From Burhinus oedicnemus (taxonomy: Eukaryota > Chordata > Aves > Charadriiformes > Burhinidae), in contig VFFE01007108.1 of NCBI GenBank assembly GCA_008921705.1, positions 1,192,410 through 1,256,409 of the forward strand: 64,000 nt of DNA, written 5' to 3'. The position numbers and the translations under genes are program-made. How positions within the stretch are numbered: the stretch's first letter is position 1; every line of letters starts with the position of its first letter. The notes beneath the pieces are model-generated. The model saw nothing but the letters and a program-made list of their open reading frames with translations, was not told where the DNA came from and searched no databases. Shown piece by piece: positions 39,101 to 53,249 of the stretch.

Positions 39101-40406
39101 ACACTGATTTTGCTTCTTACTGTCATGAGGATACCACACTGCACAGGTTCTACCTGCGCCAATCTTTATGCAATGAGTTGAGTCACTAACTTCAGTGGGA
39201 TTACTCATTGTACAATCTTTGTAGGAACTTGCAGCCAACTATTCAAAAAATCTGAGCTGGAAAAGGATTTGTATTTTCTTTTTAGTCACCTTCATAACAG
39301 ACAGGTTGCCAGACTAAGCAGCTCTGTATATAGCAAAGAAGCAGCTCCTTGCACTTATTAATGTCAGTCAACTGATGAACATTCTTATTTGCAAAGGTGC
39401 CTGTACATGCTTTAGCACTGATAAACAGTCACTAAAAGAACAGTCATGAAGCTCTAAAACAATACAAAAACACAAGTACTGTAGAAATGCAGTCACCTTC
39501 CTTGAATCTGATCTGAATCACATCTAAGAATAAGCTGCCAAAATAGGCCTGAGCATGAGATCAAGTTTATGACCGCAACAACAGCGTTTGTCAGAAACCT
39601 TCCTGGTGAAACCCAGCAAGTTTCGTAAATCCTGTGAGATGAAAGATTTTGCACATCAGCTTGAGTCATAAAATAAGAGGGGGTACTATGCAGGTCTGCA
39701 GGACCAGAGTACATCACCAGCTCCCCTATGAAACTCCCCACCAAGACTGTGGGTTTCAGCACATTAAAACCACGTGAGTGGCTCAGGAAATAACAGGCCA
39801 TGCGAGCAAACTGATTTAATAGGACTAAAAGTTGAAAACATTTCAGCTACCTAACAACTCTTCTGGGCGGAGTGAATTATGGTGGGAAGCTGTGAACCGC
39901 CACTGTAGATGCCGCCCGCAGTCACCCAGCTGCCTCAGCACTACACAACAACCACGTACTGAACTGAACGAGCTCTGCTGCCGAGACCTGGGCACTTCCC
40001 AATCCATGACTGATACAGAAATAACTCCAGCTATCCAGGCTGCTTCAAGTAATTCCAAAAATAGCCCAGGGATTTTGCCTGGGGAAATAAAATAAAGTGT
40101 CTCCTCCCATCAATTTACCTTCTTACGGAATCAGTCTAACAGATAACCTGATGGAAGCCTAGACTAAGCTGCTTTCCCGCTTTCTTCACGATAGGAAGCC
40201 ATATTCCAACTAGCAACAACTACAGAAACACCACTGCCTTACTCAAGGAGAGAAACTTCTTCCTGTCTGCCAAACACAAAATAAAAATAAAACCCAAACA
40301 AATACAAAAAGGAATGGAAAAACTCAGTCCTACACATCATATTCATAAACAATACCTATAAAAATACGCCTATGTTGGGATCATGTAACTTATTTCTCTT
40401 CATCTT
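36183..40406 (-). other. MBP first-intron sequence, nothing recognised
   Basis: Intron upstream of the start-codon exon. The pyrimidine tract and acceptor of that exon lie at its left edge (36183-36195). No repeat family or exon seen; open frames are short. Confidence 0.5.
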
Positions 40407-40850
40407 CATCCCCTCTACTCGGCACTGGTAAGGCCACAACTGGAATACTGTGTCCAGTTCTAGGCTCCCCAGCTCAAGCGGGACAGGGAACTACTGGAGA
40501 GAGTCCAGCATAGGGCAACAAAGATGACTGGGGGATTGGAGCACCTCCCTTAGGAGGAAAGGCTGAGAGAGCTGGGACTCTTTAGCCTGGAGAAGAGAAG
40601 GCTGAGGGGAGACCTTATTCCTGCTTATAAGTATCTAAAGGGTGGGCTGAAGGAGGATGGAGCCGGACTCTTTTCAGTGGTTCCCAGTGACAGGACGAGG
40701 GGCAACAGGCACAAGCTGGAACACAGGAAGTTCCATTCAAACACAAGAAAAAAACTTCTTTACGGTTAGCACTGGAACAGGCTGCCCAGGGAGGTTGTGG
40801 AGTCCCCTTCTGTGGAGATTTTCAAGACCCGCCTGGATGCAGTCCTGAGT
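40407..40850 (+). mobile_element. CR1 LINE fragment lacking its 3' end
   Basis: Begins in the CR1 body (CATCCCCTCTACTCGGCACT, then AGGCCACAACTGGAATACTG), runs through CTGGAGAAGAGAAGGCTGAG and GGAACAGGCTGCCCAGGGAG, and stops abruptly after GGATGCAGTCCTGAGT. The final part with GGACTAGATGATCTC, TTCCAAC and the octamer units is missing. It is about 97% identical to 10222-10608 and in the same orientation, and it keeps the 27 bases that the 10 kb copy has lost. Since CR1 integrates from its 3' end, the missing end implies a later deletion or rearrangement. Confidence 0.93.
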
Positions 40851-43800
40851 TAACAGTTAATTAAAAATAGGGTTTTAGAAACATGTATTATCATATAATT
40901 TTTAAAGCCCATTGTAGTCTGCCTGTTGAAATTAAATGGATACTTGTAGTTAAAAGAGATTCTAATCATCTTCCCATGCACACACACTGTCCTATAAAAA
41001 GGTTTACATTATGATTTAGAATTTTCACTGAAAGGCAGAAAAATGCTTCTCTAAACTTTTTGAATATACCAAGAACTGCAATGGTATCCCTTTGTGCAAG
41101 TTACGCTGTTTTAACTGCAAAATAGCATTTTCTTACTCACTCATGGGAGCCTGAGAAAAGCTCACCCCTTGTAATGGTTAGACTGTAAAGACTGTCCTTC
41201 CCCTGTAATATCTCACAGCACATTATAATTTTTGTATATTCTAAATACAAACAACAAACTTCAGTCCAGGAGCTGGTTTACAGTGACAGCTCACTAACTG
41301 TAATTCAGGAGTTAGAAGACACTATAAGCCAATGCACCTGGAGCACCTTCATTGAACATTAATGGTTACTTCATATTAGAATACATAAACTACCAAACGT
41401 AAATCACAGGATGCTGAAAATGGATTGTTAAATATGATCCTTGAAGAGTAATTTAGTTATGTAAAATAAAGGTTCAATCTTACCTCTTCCCACACACTTA
41501 ATTATGACTCAACAGAACTACACATAATAAAGGTATGCAAGTACTTACATATTTACAAGTATCAGAACATAATTATTACCTTGTCTAGGAATACGTATTC
41601 ACCACAGACTGACGTTGTTGGATAATGGTGTAGAGCTACAACGCTAGATATGTCACGCAAGTGCTCCTGGCCTTACTCACACATGGGAAAGGTAATCATA
41701 GAGCATGAAAATATTTGAGAAATTTACTTAAAACTTCCTGCTAAATTAATGACTATTCTTATCCAAGTAAATTACATTTCACTACTATATCCAGATCTTA
41801 TTAGACAAAATAAAAAGTGTAATTACTTTTAAGAAGTGTGTAAGTTCTCTAATTTTCATAGCCCTCTACTGTAGACTCTTAATTAGAAACTTACCCAGCA
41901 AAACAACATGCAAAAGACTTTTTTTCTAGTGTCAGGTCCACATTACGTAGATTCCTGGGAAGCAAGCTGACATATTGCCCAGCACTGGCTGCCAGCTAGA
42001 CGGAAACCTTTGACTGGTTTCTTTTTAGACTCTCAATGTAATATACATCTTTGGAAGGAAGCCCTTCACTTCAGCCTTCTTCCAAAACAGATCAAGGCAC
42101 TGGGCATTCCTCATCTGTTTCTTCAGAATTCCCTCATCATGGTAACCTAATACTCCAATGCACCAAGAAAGAAAACCTCCACTAGGCACAGGTGACTGAC
42201 CTGCAGCTAATTCCATCAGCAGCCACAGTCAGATGCTTCAGAGACAGATGTGAGCAACCATATAACAAAAGTAACCTGCCTCATGGGCAAACTCCTTCCT
42301 AGGAATCCTGCCCTCTTAATTCAAGTGTTAAATTATTTCATAAAATATAGTGCCTTATATCCCTTACAAGTGTCTTCGTTATTTAATGCAGATTTAATTT
42401 TTCATTACCGGTGAAATTGTGTAATCCTTCCTAGATCAAACGTTATTTCACTTTTGACTTCCACAATGATACTTCTCTGAGGAACCCTTCCTGACAGAAA
42501 AATACATTATTCCAGATACATTTCCATCGTGAATGATCAAAACCAAGATTTCAGTGGTGACTGTAATATTTAAATCAGAGAAGTCACCAGGAGTTTAGTA
42601 GGATAAGTGTATTTAATCATGCTTGTACAGTGCCTTGCATATCACAGTCAGGCCTTCCTAGACATTTCAGCAATTTCCATGTTTATAGACAACTGTACGT
42701 GCCTTAGCAAGGATCCTAGACCTAGAAAACCACCCCTCTGAGAGGCCAAGTTCTTAAACATAATTTATCTGAGAAAGCACTCCCCAGTGCTAGCACAGTT
42801 GCTCAATACACCTCATATATCATTGCAAAGGACATCAAAATTATTTAATTTTCATTACAATATTATGCAAACAGTACGACACAGCAGAAAGGCTACAATG
42901 CTGGGACAGAATATATTCTGGGAAGAATGCTGCTGCAAGCTATTTCCTAAAATTACCATGGGGTAAGCACAGCAGACAGGACCTAAGGTTTTTTTAAGAT
43001 CTCTTCTGATTGCTTTGACTACAATTTTCCTCTCTGTATCACCAACAAGAAGGATATTGCATATTATTTTTTATAAAAGCATGTGATTTTCAGGAATCTC
43101 ACTTCAGCACAGCTAAGGATAGTCCAAACTTGATTATAGACAACAGTCTGTAAAAGCAATTATAATGAAATTGCACAATCACATATATTTATTTTCTGTA
43201 GCTTAGGTTTCTCTTGCTTTTCTCTTCTTTCTTCCTTCAACTTACTCCACTCTCCTTGCTGCAATACCATCAGCCTCATCCCGCCCATTAAGAAAAGGAA
43301 AACAAAATTTTAAAACAAATTTCTCAACAAGACTTTTCTGCTTCCCTTCATGAATAGAAAAATGCTCCCCTAACGTCACTTAGCACACACCGGTATCTAT
43401 ACTCCCTTATATAAACACAAATCGTCAATGATTATAATCAAATGGCAATAGCCACATGCTTACTGTTTGTCTTCAAAACACTAAGCTTAGCGGAGCCCTG
43501 TGAACTCTATGTCAATCCACCTGCAGGGTCATAAGGAAATTTCCTTAATCACCTCTACTTTAAAAGAGAGGCCAGTGCATTTGATGGGGGAGCTAGGTAC
43601 CACCCCAAAGACCTGGGGCAAGGTCCAGACACCCCCCAGCACGCCCAAGCACGCCACCATGCCATTCCTTCTGCCTGCTGCACGTTACCACAGCACCTAC
43701 ATCTCAGGGGCTTGACAAAAGGTGCATTTCCTTGTATGTTCTCCATGCCTTTGCTGAGATACTTGTGCCTCACAGCTATTCCCAGTCTAGGGAACAGAGA

Positions 43801-43986
43801 GGAGCACATATATGTCTAACATATACATCCCTTGAATGTGCACCAAAAAGGAAATGTTGCCCTGCTATGAAACTAAGAATGATTTTTCTACTTTTAGCTC
43901 AGTCACTAGTATCAACAAGTTCATTTAGTTTGCTACATCCTATCTTTTACACACAACACCACAACAAAACAGGCCGATTCCCCTCC
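40851..43986 (-). other. MBP first-intron sequence up to the gap
   Basis: AT-rich intron with no recognised repeat. About 43500-43800 is GC-richer, with overlapping open frames on both strands; none is recognisable, and the plus-strand frame from 43732 runs into the assembly gap. Confidence 0.45.
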
Positions 43987-44006
43987 NNNNNNNNNNNNNN
44001 NNNNNN
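43987..44006. other. Assembly gap, 20 N
   Basis: Twenty N characters join two contigs; the true missing length is unknown. Sequence before it ends CCGATTCCCCTCC and sequence after begins TTAGAGGACTG. Two apparent reading frames crossing it are artefacts of treating N as coding. Confidence 0.99.
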
Positions 44007-47000
44007 TTAGAGGACTGTTTACATCTGCACGGCATACAAAACCTAAGAGCAAGGACCGATTTTTCCCAACCCTCTGACAAGGATCGGACACATAATCATT
44101 GATGATTTTTTCCAGCAGCATCTGTGTGCTCCAGCAACAAAACAATTTGACATTGCAGTAAAATAAATTCTCTAATGAAAAAAAAAAGAAAAAAAAAAAG
44201 GACAGAGAAAGATACAGAGAGAATGGCTAAGAAGAGAGACACATCATAACCTCATTCTGTATATTGCAAAGATAAGCAGTAGACTCCTAAGACCATCACT
44301 TTTCACTATCATTGCTTCTAAAGTCCTATATTTCCTTGAGGAGTACACCTCCGCAGCTGTGGACTTTACCTCTTGGATCTAATGAGTCAACAACTAAAAG
44401 GTAAACACTTGACCTAAATGCAAAATATTTTTTAAAAAGATAAACCAGCACACAAGAATATATAACAAAAATGCAGTATTAACCAGGAAAAAGAAAAAAG
44501 ACTGAAATTCAAATTCAAATCATAGAGAATTTCAGGCCAAAGTAATAATCTTATCAGTACCAGAGGGGAAAAAGCACGGAGCAATCAAGAAACCGTACAG
44601 ACAAGTATTGTTATTCGTTACGTGGAGACTTTCAGTTTTTGAGATTAAGGTACTCTGAAATCAGACAAGACCTCACATTTGTTTTCACATAAAAATTAAA
44701 AGATACCGTGAGAATAAAACCAAGATATATTTGAAGACTCACATTTTTTTCCCCGTTCTCTGCTTAGAAAAACAAGTCCTCTCCAAATGGTGAACGGTAT
44801 GTTCTCCCTTTTAAAGTGAGGTAGGTCACCTAAGCTTCCCAGTGAACACAGCCACTTTGATGATCAGCGTTTCATTAACACGCTGTAGAGACTGATGACA
44901 AAATGCACACCTGCAGTGTGTCTAAACGCACATGAATCAAAGGCACTGTATGCTGGCTCTTATCTTCTCATATTCAAGAGACTGACAGATGGGACAAGAA
45001 GATGATTCACCCTCTCCAGACACCGTTAAGTTTGCTGTGAGAAAACACTGAACCACTATATTCTTCTCAATTAAATAACTCAATTAAAAAAGAAAAGAAA
45101 ACAAAAAAGAGGAAAAAGAGGAAAAAGCCTCTCTTTCTGCCTGACCTTTCTCTCCTTCTGTTCTGATTTCATATATAATCTATCTATACTATAAACATAT
45201 GAACCAAGAGATGGGTTTCCTGTAAATGCTCCTCTGTTACTGGCATAAATATTGATATTACGAAAGGGTCTGACTTTCACCATACTCCAAGTTGACTCCC
45301 TCTTGGCTCAATCTACTGCTGTAGAGTCATGTCCCTCCCTTCCCATAAACACACTGCCAAAGAGGCACAAAACTCAACCTTTCTTTTCTGTCATGAAAAA
45401 AATGCATCCTTAACCATATGCTTAGATTTCTTACCTTTTGTGCATTATGTCTCTTACTTCTTTTTGCCTTCTTTTTTACTAGCTTGATTTCCTGAGGGTT
45501 CATGCATGAGATTATGCTCCGAAAGTAATTTAAGTAATTTGATGCAGACTTAGTCCTCAATATTGTCATTTGTGAGTGCGCTTAAAACATGTAACACGGT
45601 TCAAGGTTCATGTGACAGCCTCCTGACAGGTTACCATTATCCGCAGTCCACGAGCACAAACAAGACAGTTCTCCAGCTTGAAATGGTTTGCTATACAAGT
45701 TGCAAGTGACACCTCATGAAACTTAAGTAAGGATTTGTAAATTCCTCTGCTCCTAAATCAATAAATAAATTTAAGAACAGTGACTTACAAAGCTGTAGAG
45801 AAGCAATTTTTCTGTGCTCATGAACGCCTATCTGGAAATACAGATATGATGACACCAGTTTGGGATTTTCTCTGGCAATTATACAACGGTTTGCTCTCCT
45901 TTCTGAACAAAGCAAGCAAAACTATTTTTTGCTAAGGATAATTGTATATCTGAGAAATAAATAAATCTAGCTCCTTTTCAAATGGAATTTTAGTCCAGGT
46001 ATTTTGGACTTCAGTTGTTTAGGTAAGGGGCTCAGCAGTCACTAAACTGTGAGTTGTTACACTTGGAATTTTAAACAATTAATGAGTAACAGCAGCAACC
46101 CTGGCACTGAAATCTGCATGAGAAACCACTTAAGTCTTTACATCACCCCACTACAATTATTGTACTTCTGTGTTTCTTCAAATATGCTTTCAAGTACTCA
46201 TGTCTCGTACCGAAACATTGCATCATTTTATCCAAATCTTAAATTTCATGTGCTAATGTTGCTTTCCCAATCTTTATTCAGGGTAGATACAAAGACAGCA
46301 CAGAAATAGTCATTACTGAACTACTATTGAAGAGAACAATGACAGACCCACAGAAAAGTTTCTATTTTAACATGATAATGTACTAAATGTACACAAGACA
46401 ATTATTTCCCTTTCTATCATTAAAAAGAAAATCAGATTTTTTATTTCTTGTTAAAAGGAAAACCAAAGAACATGACAGGCCAAACACTCGTTTCTTCAGC
46501 ATAGTTTTCCAATGCAGTTCACCATTTACGTCAAAGTCCCTGTACAAAAAAAAAAAATAAAAATCTGGCGACATGTCAAAATAATGGAGTAAGAAAACAC
46601 GTTTCAATAAGAAGACTGGCAGTATATTCACTTTCAAATATGATTACCAAAATATACCTCAAATCCACTATATGATTAAAAGTTAAGTAAGCTTATATAT
46701 AATATTCACAGCACCCATCACAAGAATATCTTGTTCTTGAACAAGTTGCACTTGTAAAAGTATGGGAACCAACTATTTTACTTTTATTGTTAACTAAATG
46801 TTTTTAAAAGAAGAAAATGTTTCAAATGCCATCATGAAAATTGTGACGGGGTCCACAGCCTTCAACCAAGAGGGAGTCTCATTCCAGACAGTATGAAAGA
46901 CAGAGAGGAAGTTCCTTCCCTAAATATCTTGCAACAGAAGTATACAAAACACACAAGTAGGAAGTAAGCCTCTCTCCCTTATTACAGATATAGAACAAAG

Positions 47001-47601
47001 ACAGAGATAAGTTAAGGGCAATACATGAAAAATTACTTACAGCCCACTTGAGACGCTTAGGCAGACATTAGAAACTTAAATCCAGAGTTGTAATTCCGAA
47101 AAATCATTCTTAGCTACTACATAATGCTGGGTTTGTAATCACAACAGACACCTCCTTTCTTATTTTACAACTGCTTCACAGACTTCAACTTCTGCCATCA
47201 GTCATACAAAACAACACTTGAACCATGATGACATGGCCAAGCAGCTTCACATGATTTTACACCAGAACATCATCAATATACAATGAGGTATTTCTCTGCC
47301 ATTCTAGGGCTTAATGCAGCAGACTTTCTCAGACACAGAAAATGCTAACCATCAGGCTCAGCCTTATCATAAGACGCAGTGGAAACCACCATAATACCCC
47401 TCCCCTCCCTGCCTTTTTTTAAACAGCTATAGCAGGAGGTCACCCATACTGTTAGATAATAAGCTTGTGATTAGCATACTCACACAGGATGTGGGAAACC
47501 AGGGATCGTTTTAGAAGATACTGAGGGGAAAGATCAGTCTGACTTGATCACAGGATAACTGTGAGTCACCAATGTGATCTGGCAGGGGAAAATTGGAGGG
47601 G

Positions 47602-47617
47602 AAAAAAAAAAAAAAAA
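47602..47617. repeat. Poly(A) run, 16 bp
   Basis: A run after GGAGGGG, followed by GACAGACAAACAGAC. Confidence 0.9.
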
Positions 47618-49982
47618 GACAGACAAACAGACCTACGTTGTATCATGAGCGGATATTTCCAGTCAAGATAAGGAACAATTAATGCCATCATACAAGCCAC
47701 TAGCATAACCTCAGCTGAATACAAGGTACAAGTCTGGTCAGCCATATTTAACAACATGAATTTTTTACTAGAACAGATGCGAGGATGATGACAGCAATAG
47801 GAGCCTATTATACAAGGATAAGACTAAAAGCCTATGACATGTCAAGCCTAAGTAAAGCAAAGCTAAATGACAGTGATAGAAGAGGAAAAAATACATGCTG
47901 CCCATGTATAAATCTAAGCTGCAAGTCAGAATGTTTATAAACATCAAAAGAGCAGGGCTCTGGAACAACCAGAAGAGAGTAGAAAACCTAGCTATGTTCA
48001 AGACAGAAACCAAGAGTCTGACCACTGTATTTCAGAGACTGCGTGAATGGTATGGTGTTTGCCATGGCAGAAGAACAGCCCCAAATGACACAGAGGACAC
48101 CTTTTGCCTGAGGATATTCCAATCCACATTTCCAGATGGCATACCTGGAGCACAGCACCTTTTGGTGAACCTGTTCATATACTGACAACTGACTTTACAA
48201 AACTCAATACAACAATCAAACCCCCAAACAAAATCACAAAACCAGTGATTCCCTGGAAAGGGAGAGCAGAATTCAATTATGCTAGCTTTTAGCCAGCTGG
48301 GATTCACTGGGGTGCAGGATACTGGATAAACAGACTTTATTCCCCACTCTGAGTTCATTGATGAATTCCTACTTGTCCATTTTATCCTGTAAGTGATCAG
48401 TATAAAGTACAGGTAAACTGTAATTCTGTCTGTACAAAGACACACGTCTACTGAAGAAAGGGACCAGCACTCCTGCCCAACAGCCTCTAGCCTTGAAGCC
48501 TGGTCCTTGGAGTGGGAAATGCAGGTCTGAATCCTTTGGGGAAGAGACAGAGCTGATCTCCATCCCAAACACGACATGGTAGGGTCTAGGCCAGTCAGAT
48601 CTTCTACGAGTTTGTCAGCACCTCCCCTGAAGGAAAGGGTTGTGAGACACACACAAAGCCCACCCCTGCCCTCCGCAGCTGTGGGAACAGGAACAGCAGC
48701 ACAAAGGAACACGCTGTGTTTGGATGGATACTGACTTTAAGGGGCCTTCTGCTTGGCTTGCTGGCTGCATTGGATAATAACCTGAGGCATCTAATTCTCA
48801 GCATGAGATAGACTACGTGCTTTATACAAGGCTCTTGAAGTCACTTTAACCCCCATTTCCCAAATCGTTTACAAACTGACTGCTCTTCTCATAACATTCC
48901 TCCAAGATTATATTCCAAAATAATCCTTAAAAATCCCCTCCCCTCCTTCAGCACTCTGCAGTAAACACATCACCACGGGAGAGCAATAATGAATAAAATT
49001 TCTACAGTCTTTTACACTTATACATATAAAAAACCCTCCAGCAACAGCCATTTCAAACCTGTGTGCATACTATCATTGATTCAATCAATAAAGCTGCCTC
49101 TCATCCCACTCCTTAGCAGAGTTAAAACCTTTCAGAAAATAAATACTGAGCTGCTGATTTGGCTGAACTCCTTACTTTCCCACCTCAAACAATACCTCTA
49201 CCTAACCTGTTACTATCAACTCTTAATTCACCTATAGCACCCTCAAGCACCAACAGCTCATAGCACTGAAAGTGCAGTCAATACTGCAAGTTACTTTCTG
49301 AAGTACCAATTACACAATACCTGAATCAAAACTGTCATTTAATATTTAGTTATCTACAAGTGAGAACAATGGGTCTTCTATTTAATGTAGCATCTTGCTT
49401 AAATGAGTTTTTAATGAGACTATAAGGGATCAACCAGTTTGCAAGCAATGAAATTATACTGACAACTTAACTGTTTTATATCTTTTTTTTTTTTACTGAA
49501 AATTCAGCTCTTCTAAGTTAGTAGTTATATTTAGTGAAGAGATGTTGCAGCTGGAGCCTTCCACTCCAAAATACATTGGTGATGACCTGTGTGCAGCACC
49601 AGTCCCTTCTTTATGCCAACACTGCCCAGCTGTGGTCCCTAACATTTAAGTCTGTGGTATTTTAAAACCTTACAATAATTCTGGATGACCAAACTTGCCA
49701 TTATTAAGCTAATGTTACTGTTTAAATCACTATCTTATTTTGTTACATCCAATAAGTCTAATGCATTACGATTTATAAGTAAGTTTGTATGAGTAAATCC
49801 ATTCCCGGTTTGGTATTTTGCCAATGTCCCAAACAAAAACATAGTGATGTTTGGTAAAAAAATGTTTTGCCCATTTATTATCTCAAAGCACACAAAATTC
49901 ACTCAGAAAAAACCACCCTGATCAAAAACACAGCTCCACTGTTTAAAGTTAAGCAAAGTGGAAAGCAATTACCACCACAACT

Positions 49983-50040
49983 GGGTTTTGTTTTGGGTTT
50001 TTTTTGTTTGGCTTTGTTGTTGGTTTTGGTGTGTTTTTTA
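49983..50040. repeat. G/T-only simple tract
   Basis: Almost pure G and T (GGGTTTTGTTTTGGGTTTTT and similar, with one C) over about 58 bases. On the minus strand it is a pyrimidine-free C/A tract. Confidence 0.8.
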
Positions 50041-53000
50041 ACATAGCTGAGTGTAAACATTTCATGGTTTAGATACATCAGCGTTCACTTATATTCACTC
50101 TTAAATTCAATTAGTAATGCACATAAAATTTCCCCTATTTTGCCAACTATATCATATGAATAGCCAGTCCTAAAGCGCTTAAAATTACACTGTACATTGT
50201 TTGTCTGCTAGAATGGAGAAGGTTTGCAGATCATACCACGTATACTCTCTCAAACACCACATGGGGAAAAGGTGTAAGCAGATAATAACAGAATCCCATG
50301 GACGGCAATGCCAGGCCCAGTAGGACTGGGACATGCACAAGTTGATAAAAGAATGGTATCACAACACAGCAGAAACAAGGGCGCCAAATAATTTTGGTAC
50401 CAATTACTATTTTGCTCATTTAAAGTCATAACACTCCTGGCAATACTAGCATCTTGCTCATCACTTGCTTACCCTTTGCACACTGCAGCCTGCCCATACC
50501 CAAACACCATCCAGAATATACAATTTTTCACAAAGGAGATAGGTTTTTTTATGCTCCCTTCCCCCTACCTGCCTGAGCTTGTATTATAAATACGGTATTC
50601 TTGGCCACAAACATGCTATGTATGTTTCATAGCAATGCTACTCAGCATTCTGTTCAGTCTGAACTCTAACTTCGTGCCTCAGTTTCACCTGAACATAATT
50701 TTTATTTTCTCTGTTTTATGTGAATTGGCACTACTTCTGTGAGGCAGAAAAATCACTTGCCTACTTCATGCTCTTTGTTATGAATTTCTGTTGGGACAGC
50801 AATCACAAGGATCTCTCTAAAGAGGAGCTAGTCTTGTTCTTTATGACGGAGGTTGAAGTGAAATAATTTAAGCGTATCTTTTAGTTTCATCTAATGATAG
50901 CTTAATTTTTAGGAACTTGAGTGATATCAGACCTCGTAAAAATTAATATTCTGTGTAAAGTCGGACCATGAGATCATAAACCATTATTGTAAAAATACAG
51001 AAAGTCTCTTAAGAGTGGCAGTTTTAGTTACAATAAAGATTAAAATCTATTCAATAACTTCAAAGCACAGGGTTACCAACCAAATGCAAATAAGAATAAT
51101 TTCAAACATTTCTGAATTGCAGCAACCTTTAAATGGAGAATACTTAAAATACTTAAAACAGTAAATGACAGGCAACTTACTCAACTGACACTACAGGAGA
51201 AATTTTTATACAAACAGAATGTAATTATAAGCTGGAATTGAGTCAACATACTTAAAGTCAACGCCTCCCTCAATCAATAAAAAAAAATCATCACAAGATG
51301 ATTCAATACCACAAAAAGACATATGCAGAATAACCTTTTTATCTATTTATTATCTGTCTAAAATTAGCGTGACAACAAACATTAACGTCTTAAAAATCTT
51401 CTTGCATTCATTTGATCTTACTTATTTGGGTGGTCTTTTCTTACACAAGCAAACTCACAGAAGACAATCATGTTGTTTTGCATCAGGAAGACACTGCAAA
51501 ACCAGCTTTCACGCCTGTGTGGGCCAGTATTATTACTATAATGCATGAGTGATTATGAAATTATTTAATTGCCCTCTTTCCAAAGCCCTGGTTATTTCTC
51601 TCAGGTTAAAGTACAGACCTGGCTGATTGTGAAATACCTTTAATCATTTGGCCATCTTGAAATGTAATAGTCTACCAATGTCATATTTGCATGTTAATCT
51701 TTTATTTGCAGTGATTAATTTACTAAACTGGACAAAAGGAAAACGTGATTTTACACTTCACAGATAACTAAAGCCTAAAACCAAGCTCCTAAAATTTGAG
51801 ACACAGACATTAGAGCTAACAGTGAGAACTTATGTATCTAAAACTTACTATGGAGGTACTATTTACATTTTAGCATCTGACTTTTTCCCCTGCATGCATT
51901 TTTCAGTCTCAGTTTAGAAATCATCAACATGATTTTGGAGTACATGTAAGATTGAGTTAAAATACTGACAATGATTTGCAATCTATTACGATTTTTTCCT
52001 AAAGTATTAAAGCCTTACTGCAATTAAACACTATTGGTAGCATTAAAATCATGAGTTAATTACACATGCCATTCAAAACATATTATGAAAGCTGTATTCC
52101 TCATTAATTCACTGCTGACAGGATTGTTACTAGACCACTTCTAAACTGTAAAACGTAACTCTTACACCCAGTTCAGCTACTGGTCCTGGAGAAGTGTTTC
52201 ATTAAACATATTTATAACCTTACTCCCAAGAGGTTTTTCAGATCCTGAATAATAACACAATGAATAAAAATTAATACCTAAAACACCATGAAAATAAGGA
52301 CAACTATCATCGCATGACAAAATTATTTTGATACATGATGAACTGCACAGAGTAATCATTGTTTATCAGTATCAGAAAAAGTTGGAAAATTAAACAGCTA
52401 AACCACTAAGTCATGTGGTGCCAATGATAAGATCTGAGAAATACTAAATTCCCCATAACTTATTGTGAACTTAGTGCTCAGCACCATACAATCAGGTTAA
52501 ATTTGTTTGCAAATCAGGCAAGTCTCAGTTTTACTGTGGGTCTTACTGTATTTGAGGGGCAGTGGTGTTTTCAAAAAACCACCTAAAAAATTAGGAGCAA
52601 CAAGGGAATATCAAAATGGCGATTAGAAGAAAAAAAGCCACCACATGACTGGAGAAGTTTGAAATGCCTATTAGCAACAACAAAAAAACCCAACAACAAA
52701 ACACAAAAAACAACCAACCAACCACCAAAAAAAAGCAGCTTTAAATTAGAATGCAAATAAAGATTTTTCATATGCCCTCTCACTGACACTTGCATATGTA
52801 TTTCTTGTTACTATCAAGCTAATGGCAAGATTATAGACCTAAATAAATACAAAAGAGAATCCAAGACAAAGCCCACTGGCTATAAGCCAATCACCAGTAC
52901 AATGATCAAACCAATATAATTATTAAACTTACTATCACTTTTGCTGCCACCTTCCTTTCTTGCAAATTCCTCAAACACACACAGGGAGCAAGAATCACCC

Positions 53001-53249
53001 TAGCAGTGACATCCTGTTCCTAACAAGCTTGTTCCCCCAGGCCACATGAAGTCCCAACTCATTCATCACCACATTCCTAAGATGCAGGTGCTCCATCCTG
53101 TGACCAGCATGCACTCAGTCACCTACAGATGGACAACATCCAGAACAGAAGAGCAGGAAGCGGATTATGCACAGGTTACCAAGTCTGAGGGAATCACTGG
53201 GAAAGAAAGCATCACGGTCCAGCCTACTTTCATCGTTTGTTAGTCTACT

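Larger units (their letters stand above)
44007..53249 (-). other. MBP first-intron sequence, simple repeats and unexplained open frames
   Basis: Mostly unique AT-rich intron. Simple tracts: A-rich 44178-44199, A-run 47602-47617, T-run about 49483-49494, a GTTTT/GGTTTT tract at 49983-50040 and a CAACAAAA/CCAACC tract at about 52677-52737. The longest open frame in the window (226 codons, 48032-48712, minus) lies here and is treated as unexplained rather than as a gene. Confidence 0.5.

Noticed and set aside
43732..44145. Open frames running through the N gap
   Set aside because: The frames depend on N being read as coding and their length across the gap is meaningless.
47890..48190. Weak CR1-like phrasing around CTCTGGAACAACCAGAAG
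   Set aside because: No other CR1 landmarks in order on either strand.
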